Assembly (NCBI GenBank): GCA_016217625.1 | Contig: JACRHK010000265.1 | Span: 1-9,612, forward strand | Length of the DNA stretch: 9,612 nucleotides | Reading direction: 5' to 3' | Origin: Nitrospirota bacterium | GTDB lineage: Bacteria; Nitrospirota; RBG-16-64-22; JACRHK01 | Shown here: in pieces, positions 4,721 to 9,612 of the stretch | Position numbering within the stretch: the stretch's first letter is position 1 | How the letters are laid out: every line of letters begins with the position of its first letter | Notes under the pieces: generated by a model | Told to the model about the DNA's origin: nothing | Database searches by the model: none | Seen by the model: the letters and a program-made list of their open reading frames with translations, nothing else | Made by a program: the position numbers and the translations under genes

Positions 4721-5794
4721 GTGTCGATCATCCAGTTCAGCATGACCATCGTCCGCATACTCTTTATCGCCATGAACGCGGGGGTCGGGTATTATGTCGC
4801 CCGGGAGTTGGACCCCACGGGCACCCTGGCGATCCACGGGTTGGTCGCGGGCGTCCTCTTGAGTTTGCTGATCATCCTGGGGGAGATCGCCATCCGCCGC
4901 ATCCCCCTGAAGGTCTTCATCGGAGGGCTGCTGGGGTTCGTGATGGGGCTCCTCATCGCCCACCTGATCACCGTCTCGATGAGCCTCATGCCGTTCGATC
5001 AGCCGCTGGTCAACCTCTCCCTCCGGATCGTGATGAGCGCCATCTTCGGCTACCTGGGGGTGGTGCTCGGGATCCGGAAGGGGCAGGAGTTCGACCTGGG
5101 AAAGGCCAAGCGGGTCTTCATGACCCCCGCCGAGGAGGCAAACCTCAAAATCCTCGACACGAGCGTCATCATCGACGGCCGGATCGCCGACGTCTGCGAG
5201 ACCGGTTTTGTGGAGGGGGTCTTCGTAGTCCCGCAGTTCATCTTGCAGGAGCTGCAGCACGTCGCCGACTCTTCCGACCCGCTCAAGCGGGCGAAGGGGC
5301 GTCGCGGGCTGGACATCCTCCACCGGATCCAGAAGATGTCGGGGGTCGAGGTGCGGATCGTAGAGGAGGATTTCCCGAAGATCCGGGAGGTCGACAGCAA
5401 GCTGATCGCCCTGGCCAAGCAGAAAGGGGCCAAGATCATCACCAACGACTTCAACCTCAACAAGGTCGCCTCGCTGCACGGCGTCGCCGTGCTGAACATC
5501 AACGACCTCTCCAATGCCGTGAAGCCGGTGGTCCTCCCCGGGGAGACCCTGAGGGTCTTCATCCTGAAGGAGGGGAAGGAGTTCGGCCAGGGGGTCGCCT
5601 ATCTCGACGACGGCACGATGATTGTCGTGGAGAACGCGCGGAAGCACATCGGCAAGACGATCGAGGTCAGCGTCACCAGCGTGCTCCAGACCACGGCCGG
5701 CCGGATGATCTTTACCAAGCTGAAGGAGGAGACCCCCGAGCGGGAAGAGGTCCAGCCAGCCGGAGCGAGTCAGGCCGGAGCGGGTCAGGGATGA
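4721..5794 (+). CDS. yacL: PIN/TRAM-domain membrane protein, YacL family (putative RNase)
   Basis: The 357-residue product has about four N-terminal membrane helices (roughly 9-27, 36-56, 64-85, 100-118), then a PIN nuclease domain (about 142-262) and a TRAM RNA-binding domain (about 271-333). The PIN acidic residues are present: D146 and D152 in LDTSVIIDGRIAD, E177 in ILQELQHVAD, D225 in VDSKLIALA and D243 in TNDFNLN. The family is widespread and resembles Bacillus YacL; its RNA target is not established, so nuclease activity is inferred from the fold. The GTG start is chosen because of the strong Shine-Dalgarno site and because MSIIQFSMTIVRILF begins directly with the first membrane helix. 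It lies 6 nt upstream of ispD, as in Bacillus. The tail contains a 15-bp in-frame tandem duplication (5759-5788, AGASQ/AGAGQ). Confidence 0.9.
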   Translation: MSIIQFSMTIVRILFIAMNAGVGYYVARELDPTGTLAIHGLVAGVLLSLLIILGEIAIRRIPLKVFIGGLLGFVMGLLIAHLITVSMSLMPFDQPLVNLSLRIVMSAIFGYLGVVLGIRKGQEFDLGKAKRVFMTPAEEANLKILDTSVIIDGRIADVCETGFVEGVFVVPQFILQELQHVADSSDPLKRAKGRRGLDILHRIQKMSGVEVRIVEEDFPKIREVDSKLIALAKQKGAKIITNDFNLNKVASLHGVAVLNINDLSNAVKPVVLPGETLRVFILKEGKEFGQGVAYLDDGTMIVVENARKHIGKTIEVSVTSVLQTTAGRMIFTKLKEETPEREEVQPAGASQAGAGQG

Positions 5795-5800
5795 AGGGCG

Positions 5801-6610
5801 ATGAAGATCGGGGTCATTATTCCCGCTGCGGGTTCCGGCCGACGGATGGGACCGGGGGTCTGGAAGCCGCTCCTTCCCTTGGGGGGCATGCCCATCCTCG
5901 CGCGCGCCATGCTCCCGTTCCAGCGCATGCCGGAGGTGAAGGAGATCCTCCCGGTCGTTCCCGAGCGGATGATGGACCGGTGCCTCGCCGAGGTGGTGGA
6001 AACCTTCCGGGTGAAGAAGGTCAAGCGGTTGGCCCCCGGGGGGAAGGAGCGGCAGGACTCGGTCTTCAAGGGCCTCGATCTCCTGGGAGACGGCTTCGAC
6101 CTGATCCTCATCCATGACGGGGTGCGTCCCCTGGTGACGGAGGCGTTTGTCCGGAACCTCATCGCGGAGATGAAGGGGTGCGACGCGGTGGTCCCCGCCT
6201 TGCGGGTGGCCGACACCCTGAAGGAGGTAAACCCGGAGGGGTGGGTCGTGCGGACGGTGGACCGCCAGAATCTCTGGCTGGTCCAGACCCCCCAGGTCTT
6301 TCGGCCGGATGTCTTGCGGAAGGCGCATCTGTCTGCCGGAGCGGCGGGCCGCTACGGGACGGACGATGCCGCCCTGATCGAATGGATCGGGGGCAAGGTG
6401 AAGGTGGTGCCGGGAGACCCGGGCAACGTGAAGATCACTACCCCTGAGGATCTCCGCCTTGCGGAGATTCTGATTCAGCGGTCCGATGTTTTTCGGACCG
6501 CCCCGTATCAAAAGGCATCGGGGCGCCAACCCGCCGAGAGGGATCGCCCTTCAAGTGAGACGGCTCGGGCCGGGCAGCCCCGACGGACGTCGGGGCGAAC
6601 GGGTTCATGA
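5801..6610 (+). CDS. ispD: 2-C-methyl-D-erythritol 4-phosphate cytidylyltransferase (MEP pathway)
   Basis: IspD joins CTP and 2-C-methyl-D-erythritol 4-phosphate to form CDP-ME, step three of non-mevalonate isoprenoid synthesis. Visible motifs are the nucleotide-binding loop IPAAGSGRRMG (7-17) with K22, the metal-site HDGVRP (105-110), VADTLKEV (136-143), LVQTPQVFRP (160-169), GTDDAALIEW (186-195) and NVKITTPEDLRLAE (209-222). The conserved enzyme ends near residue 226, while this one has 269. The extra 43 residues (from RSDVFRTAPYQKAS to PRRTSGRTGS) are Arg/Pro-rich, look unlike the family, and are encoded by DNA with three hairpins. The start lies 6 nt after yacL and the stop overlaps the ispF ATG (ATGA 6607-6610), so translation is probably coupled. 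Confidence 0.95.
   Translation: MKIGVIIPAAGSGRRMGPGVWKPLLPLGGMPILARAMLPFQRMPEVKEILPVVPERMMDRCLAEVVETFRVKKVKRLAPGGKERQDSVFKGLDLLGDGFDLILIHDGVRPLVTEAFVRNLIAEMKGCDAVVPALRVADTLKEVNPEGWVVRTVDRQNLWLVQTPQVFRPDVLRKAHLSAGAAGRYGTDDAALIEWIGGKVKVVPGDPGNVKITTPEDLRLAEILIQRSDVFRTAPYQKASGRQPAERDRPSSETARAGQPRRTSGRTGS
6478..6524. repeat. Two adjacent hairpins in the ispD 3' extension
   Basis: GCGGTCCGA (6478-6486) and TCGGACCGC (6493-6501) form a perfect 9-bp stem with loop TGTTTT. Next to it, and sharing its end, GCCCCG (6500-6505) and CGGGGC (6519-6524) form a 6-bp stem with a 13-nt loop. The first begins exactly where the conserved IspD sequence stops (residue 226). Neither has a T-tract after it, so they are not ordinary terminators. 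Confidence 0.75.
6577..6596. repeat. Second copy of the GCCCCGACG-GA-CGTCGGGGC palindrome
   Basis: Perfect 9-bp arms flank the two bases GA. The inner 18 bp (6578-6595) are identical to the core in the yacL leader (4637-4654). It sits in the last codons of ispD (read as QPRRTSGR), 10 bp before the ispF ATG, and could hide the ribosome-binding region of ispF in a stem. Confidence 0.8.
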
Positions 6611-7107
6611 CTTCCGATGCCGTGCGAGTGGGGATCGGCTGCGACATCCACCCGTTGGCCGAGGGGAGGGCGCTCTGGGTCGGCGGGGTGGAGATTCCCC
6701 ACGATCACGGGTTGGCGGGTCACTCGGACGGGGATGTCCTGATCCATGCCGTCTGCGATGCGTTGCTCGGCGCCCTGGGAGCGGGGGATCTCGGGCGCTT
6801 GTTCCCCGACACCGATCCCCGCTGGCGGGGAGCCCGGAGCGTTGTGTTTCTGGAGGCGGTCGGGCAACGGATGAGGCAGGAGGGGTTCCGCGTGGGCCAT
6901 CTGGATGCGGTGGTGCTCGCCCAGGCCCCCCGTCTGGCCCCCCATTTTCCCGCCATGGCGCGGGCCATCGCCGGCGCGCTGGGGATCGCCGAGTCCCGGG
7001 TGAACCTCAAAGCCACCAGCCCGGAAGGGGTGGGATGGCTCGGCCGCGCGGAGGGGATGGCCGCGCAGGCCGTGTGCGTGCTGCTGCCTGAAGAAGACAG
7101 CTCTTAG
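6607..7107 (+). CDS. ispF: 2-C-methyl-D-erythritol 2,4-cyclodiphosphate synthase (MEP pathway)
   Basis: IspF closes CDP-ME 2-phosphate into 2-C-methyl-D-erythritol 2,4-cyclodiphosphate with loss of CMP; the family works as a trimer. The 166-residue product has the zinc ligands D13 and H15 (GIGCDIHPL) and H47, with active-site H39 in GHSDGDVLIHA (38-48). It also has FPDTDP (66-71) and the C-terminal KATSPEGVGWLGRAEG, matching the usual KATTTEGLGFTGRGEG with small changes. Length is normal. The ATG overlaps the ispD stop as ATGA and has no good Shine-Dalgarno site, so translation probably depends on ribosomes finishing ispD. The TAG stop (7105-7107) lies within the first unit of the following heptamer hairpin. 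Confidence 0.95.
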   Translation: MTSDAVRVGIGCDIHPLAEGRALWVGGVEIPHDHGLAGHSDGDVLIHAVCDALLGALGAGDLGRLFPDTDPRWRGARSVVFLEAVGQRMRQEGFRVGHLDAVVLAQAPRLAPHFPAMARAIAGALGIAESRVNLKATSPEGVGWLGRAEGMAAQAVCVLLPEEDSS

Positions 7108-7169
7108 CAGTCCGCATTCAGCAGTCAGCCCTCATCGAACCGCTGAACGCTGATTGCTGAGAGCTGAAG
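7102..7169. repeat. Inverted heptamer array between ispF and cysS
   Basis: Left half: TCTTAGC, AGTCCGC, ATTCAGC and AGTCAGC (7102-7129). Right half: GCTGAAC, GCTGATT, GCTGAGA and GCTGAAG (7142-7169). The centre of 12 nt contains CTCAT, as does the inner array at 4413-4473. The NNTCAGC/GCTGANN consensus is the same at both loci. The left half covers the ispF stop codon, and the last right unit supplies GAAGG (7166-7170), the only visible Shine-Dalgarno-like site for cysS. Confidence 0.88.
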
Positions 7170-7180
7170 GCTTCCCTTCC

Positions 7181-8692
7181 ATGAAACTCTACAACACCTT
7201 CACGGGCAACAAAGAGCCGTTTGTCCCGCTCCGGCCGGGCGAAGTCCGGATGTACGTCTGCGGGGTGACAGTCTATGACGACTGCCACATCGGGCATGCC
7301 CGCAGCGCCGTCGTCTTCGATGTCTTCCGCCGCTACCTGACGGCCCGGGGGTACCGGGTGACGTATGTCCGCAACTTCACGGACATCGACGACAAGATCA
7401 TCCGCCGGGCTCAAGCCGAGGGGGTGCCGGCCGAGGCGATCGCCGAGCGGTATATCGCGGCCTACTACCGGGACATGGATCGTCTGGGGGTACAGCGGGC
7501 GGACGTGGAGCCCCGGGCCACGGAACACCTAGCCGAGATGCAGACGATCATTTCGGGCCTCCTCGCGCGCGGCTACGCCTATGCGGCGGGAGGTGACGTG
7601 CTGTTCCGGGTCAAGAAGTTCTCCACCTACGGGAGCCTCTCGAAGCGGAGCGCGGAGGATCTGTCGGCCGGGGCGCGCGTGGAGGTCAGCCCCCACAAAG
7701 AGGACCCCATGGACTTCGTCCTCTGGAAGACCTCCAAGCCCGGGGAGCCGGCCTGGGACTCCCCCTGGGGGCCGGGAAGGCCGGGGTGGCACATCGAGTG
7801 CTCGGCCATGGCGATGAAGCACCTCGGGGAGACGTTCGACATCCACGGCGGGGGGATGGACCTGATCTTCCCCCACCACGAGAATGAGATCGCGCAGAGC
7901 GAAGCCTTGACGGGGCGGCCCTTCGTCCGGTGCTGGATGCACAACGGCTTTGTGAACATCGATCGGGAGAAGATGTCGAAATCGTTGGGTAACTTCTTCA
8001 CGGTTGCCGAGGTGCTGGAGCGGTACGACCCCGAGGCGGTACGGCTGTTCCTCCTGTCGACCCATTACCGGAGCCCGGTGGACTACTCCGATCGGAACTT
8101 CGAGGAGGCGCGGGCCGGGTTGGACCGCGTCTACACTCTGCTCAGGGAGTTCAAGGGGATGCGGGGCCGGGACGAGGGAGCGGCCCCGATGGCCATCGGG
8201 GAGCGCGAAGCCGCTGTCGACGAAGCCCTCCGGCAGTTTCAGATGGACTTCCGGGAGGCGCTGGACGACGACTTCAACACGGCTGCCGCCCTCGGTCAGT
8301 GCTTCGATCTCGTCCGCCACCTGAACCGGGAGATCGCCGCCTGCCGGGCGGCCGACCAACGGCTTCCAGATAGGGCCATCGCTCGGGCGCAGGCTGTCTT
8401 CCAGGAAGCAGGCCGCCTCCTGGGCCTCTTCCAGCAGGACCCGGAAGCCTGGTTCAAGAAGGAGGCGGTCGCTTCGCGCACCGAAGCGACGACCGCCCTG
8501 CTCTCTCCCGAAGAGATTGAAACCCGCATCCGGGATCGGGCTGAGGCCAGGGGACGGAAGGACTGGGCGACCGCGGACGCGATCCGTCGCGCGTTGGAGG
8601 CCCAAGGGGTCGTGTTGGAGGACAAGGCGGGAGGGGCGACGGAGTGGAAACGGGTCACTCCCCTCACGGGCGACCCACCGCGGCGGGCATGA
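7181..8692 (+). CDS. cysS: Cysteinyl-tRNA synthetase
   Basis: CysRS charges tRNA-Cys with cysteine in the cytosol. The 503 residues show the class-I signatures C-HIGH (35-39) and KMSKS (264-268), and the zinc ligands C27 (MYVCGVTVYD), C207 (GWHIECSAMA), H232 and E236 (FPHHENEIAQSEA), with spacing as in E. coli. The anticodon-binding helical region and the terminal KDWATADAIRRALEAQGVVLED-type end are present. ATG 7181 is chosen because MKLYNTFTG is the usual start; a TTG at 7154 would add nine residues encoded by the heptamer array. The protein is about 40 residues longer than E. coli CysS, partly in a linker at 428-439 encoded by an inverted repeat. Its stop overlaps the rlmB ATG (ATGA 8689-8692). 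Confidence 0.96.
   Translation: MKLYNTFTGNKEPFVPLRPGEVRMYVCGVTVYDDCHIGHARSAVVFDVFRRYLTARGYRVTYVRNFTDIDDKIIRRAQAEGVPAEAIAERYIAAYYRDMDRLGVQRADVEPRATEHLAEMQTIISGLLARGYAYAAGGDVLFRVKKFSTYGSLSKRSAEDLSAGARVEVSPHKEDPMDFVLWKTSKPGEPAWDSPWGPGRPGWHIECSAMAMKHLGETFDIHGGGMDLIFPHHENEIAQSEALTGRPFVRCWMHNGFVNIDREKMSKSLGNFFTVAEVLERYDPEAVRLFLLSTHYRSPVDYSDRNFEEARAGLDRVYTLLREFKGMRGRDEGAAPMAIGEREAAVDEALRQFQMDFREALDDDFNTAAALGQCFDLVRHLNREIAACRAADQRLPDRAIARAQAVFQEAGRLLGLFQQDPEAWFKKEAVASRTEATTALLSPEEIETRIRDRAEARGRKDWATADAIRRALEAQGVVLEDKAGGATEWKRVTPLTGDPPRRA
8464..8497. repeat. Inverted repeat inside cysS (GGCGGTCGCTTCG stem)
   Basis: GGCGGTCGCTTCG (8464-8476) pairs with CGAAGC...GACCGCC (8482-8497) over 13 bp, with a 3-nt bulge (GAC) in the right arm and a 5-nt loop. 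It encodes E428-A439 (EAVASRTEATTA), a linker between the helical domain and the C-terminal SPEEIETRI segment. The imperfect arm suggests an older insertion than the perfect palindromes. Confidence 0.65.
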
Positions 8693-9456
8693 CCGAGCGG
8701 ACCCCTTCGACCCTGCTGTACGGGGTCCACCCGGTCCTGGAGGCCCTCAGGGCCGGGCGTCGTCCGCTGGAGCGCCTCTACCTGGCGCCCGGCCGGCACG
8801 GCGCGGCGCTCGCCGAGATCGTGCGGCTCGCCCGGCAGCAAGGGGTCAGGATAGACGAGCGGGATCGGGCTGCCCTGGATCGGCTGTCGGGGGGAGCCGC
8901 GCATCAGGGAATCGTGGGGGTGCTTGCTGTCCGGGAATACACCCCCCTGGAGGCGCTGCTCGCGGCGCCGGCTGAACAGGGTGAGGTCCCCTGGTTTCTG
9001 CTGCTCGATGGGGTCGAGGACCCCAGGAATCTTGGCGCGATCCTCCGCACCGCGGAAGGGGCCGGGGTCCATGGGGTCATCCTGCCCGGTCGCCGGGCTG
9101 TCGGGCTGACCCCCACGGTGGCGAAAACCTCGGCTGGGGCCCTGGAGCATCTTCCTGTGGCCCGGGTGCCCAACCTGGTACCGCTTATTCGGCGTCTCCA
9201 GGCCGAGCAGATCCGGGTGGTGGGGGCCGACAGCCGGGCCCCTCAGAGCTGTTTCGACACCGATTTGACCGGCCCCCTGGCCTTCGTGCTTGGCGGGGAG
9301 GGGCGGGGGCTCAGACCGCTCGTTGCCCGTTCCTGCGACTTGCTCGTGGCGATTCCGCTTCGCGGCCGGGTCCACTCCCTGAACGTCTCGGTGGCGGCCG
9401 GCATCTTGCTCTACGAGACCCTCCGTCAAAGGGCGACGATCGAAAAAAGTAGTTGA
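8689..9456 (+). CDS. rlmB: 23S rRNA (guanosine-2'-O)-methyltransferase, SpoU/TrmH family (RlmB-like)
   Basis: SPOUT enzymes of this type place a 2'-O-methyl group on RNA using SAM; RlmB acts on G2251 of 23S rRNA in E. coli. The 255-residue product starts with the substrate-binding domain (LLYGVHPVLEALRAGRRPLE) and has the three SpoU motifs: NLGAILRTAEGAG (114-126), FVLGGEGRGL (199-208) and IPLRGRVHSLNVSVA ending near 236, with N232 in motif 3. The deep-knot Gly-rich loop is intact. RlmB is preferred over TrmL or TrmH because of the N-terminal domain and the position after cysS, as in Bacillus (YacO), but the exact target is inferred. The ATG overlaps the cysS stop; a GTG at 8644 would add 15 unlikely residues. 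The stop codon lies inside the -35 box of the next promoter. Confidence 0.9.
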   Translation: MTERTPSTLLYGVHPVLEALRAGRRPLERLYLAPGRHGAALAEIVRLARQQGVRIDERDRAALDRLSGGAAHQGIVGVLAVREYTPLEALLAAPAEQGEVPWFLLLDGVEDPRNLGAILRTAEGAGVHGVILPGRRAVGLTPTVAKTSAGALEHLPVARVPNLVPLIRRLQAEQIRVVGADSRAPQSCFDTDLTGPLAFVLGGEGRGLRPLVARSCDLLVAIPLRGRVHSLNVSVAAGILLYETLRQRATIEKSS

Positions 9457-9481
9457 CTTCTAACTCTTTCCTTTCTATACT
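9453..9481 (+). promoter_or_regulatory. Strong sigma70 promoter for the tRNA-Thr transcript
   Basis: TTGACT (9453-9458), a 17-bp spacer and TATACT (9476-9481) each match consensus in five of six bases, in an AT-rich island (9440-9500) of an otherwise GC-rich window. An A-run (9443-9448) upstream could act as an UP element. The -35 box overlaps the rlmB stop codon (9454-9456). Start is expected near 9488, leaving a leader of about 80 nt before the tRNA. Confidence 0.85.
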
Positions 9482-9535
9482 AATGTTTTGTCTTTTCCCA
9501 ATCACCGAGAGCAATAGAATCAGGGGGAGATCTGT

Positions 9536-9564
9536 TCGGCCTTTGCTTTGGGGCGTCAGGCCGA
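9536..9564 (+). other. Hairpin in the tRNA leader
   Basis: TCGGCCT (9536-9542) and AGGCCGA (9558-9564) form a 7-bp stem with a 15-nt loop, 6 nt before the mature tRNA 5' end. It may affect processing of the precursor by RNase P or RNase III. No T-tract follows, so it is unlikely to stop transcription. Confidence 0.5.
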
Positions 9565-9570
9565 GGGGCT

Positions 9571-9612
9571 GCCACCGTAGCTCAGTCGGTAGAGCGGCTG
9601 ATTTGTAATCAG
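9571..9612 (+). tRNA. tRNA-Thr(UGU), 5' part, cut by the window end
   Basis: The first 42 nt of a tRNA are present: acceptor arm GCCACCG, TA at positions 8-9, D arm GCTC...GAGC with AGTCGGTA loop, base 26 G, then anticodon stem GCTGA, loop TTTGTAA and the start of TCAG. The anticodon TGT lies at 9604-9606 and reads ACA (threonine). The variable region, T arm and 3' acceptor strand lie outside. In many bacteria a tRNA-Thr at this place begins a tRNA - tuf - secE - nusG run; that cannot be seen here. Confidence 0.93.

Noticed and set aside
6478..6501. Intrinsic terminator within ispD
   Set aside because: The stem is perfect, but the T-run lies in the loop rather than after it, and the reading frame continues to the coupled ispF start.
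4700..6529. Very long minus-strand open frame opposite yacL and ispD (and similar ones opposite cysS and rlmB)
   Set aside because: High GC keeps antisense frames open; the translations are His/Arg/Asp-rich, show no family motifs, and lie opposite clear conserved genes.
7154..7180. TTG start adding nine residues to CysS
   Set aside because: The residues come from the heptamer array, and MKLYNTFTG at 7181 is the usual CysRS beginning.
8644..8688. GTG start adding 15 residues to RlmB
   Set aside because: It lies deep in the conserved end of cysS; ATG 8689 gives the common ATGA overlap and a normal N-terminus.

Overview
The window is a GC-rich stretch of a bacterial chromosome. An outer membrane is likely, because it carries a SPOR-domain protein fragment (probably RlpA-like) and a periplasmic DegP/HtrA protease with two PDZ domains. 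Codon use, the GTG and TTG starts and the gene order do not fix the phylum. The degenerate 6-7 bp repeats between genes and the small palindromes inside genes recall uncultured GC-rich lineages (NC10/Methylomirabilota, Rokubacteria, Nitrospirota or Desulfobacterota relatives). That placement is inference only. Most of the content is housekeeping genes; no defence system, prophage, transposase or CRISPR array is visible.

Layout. 1-183: 3' end of a SPOR-domain gene (+). 232-1656: bioA (biotin synthesis) on the minus strand, convergent with it. 1657-1950: a divergent regulatory region with a perfect-spaced sigma70 promoter for degP, a weaker candidate promoter for bioA, a TTAACC-type hexamer array with an inverted partner, and a heptamer array in the degP leader. 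1951-4375: degP overlapped by a signal-peptide membrane protein with a bactofilin-like beta-repeat domain, which starts at TTG. 4376-4720: a large nested inverted heptamer array, a candidate promoter and a composite palindrome. 4721-9456: one run of plus-strand genes, yacL-like PIN/TRAM protein, ispD, ispF, cysS and rlmB, joined by a 6-nt gap or ATGA overlaps except for a heptamer-hairpin gap between ispF and cysS. 9453-9612: a strong promoter overlapping the rlmB stop codon and the first 42 nt of tRNA-Thr(UGU), cut by the window end.

The gene order PIN/TRAM - ispD - ispF - cysS - rlmB resembles the Bacillus yacL-ispD-ispF-gltX-cysE-cysS-mrnC-rlmB cluster, with gltX, cysE and mrnC missing. 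It links isoprenoid precursor synthesis (MEP pathway steps 3 and 5) with translation genes (cysteinyl-tRNA synthetase, 23S rRNA 2'-O-methylation, tRNA-Thr).

The most interesting layer is not the genes but the repeats. First, intergenic gaps hold degenerate hexamer or heptamer tandem arrays, three of them built as mirror halves able to form long hairpins. Second, a set of short perfect palindromes sits inside reading frames or at gene ends (bioA twice, the bactofilin-like gene, ispD, cysS and the yacL leader). Two of these families occur twice in 9.6 kb, and in several genes they appear to add residues outside the conserved protein core.
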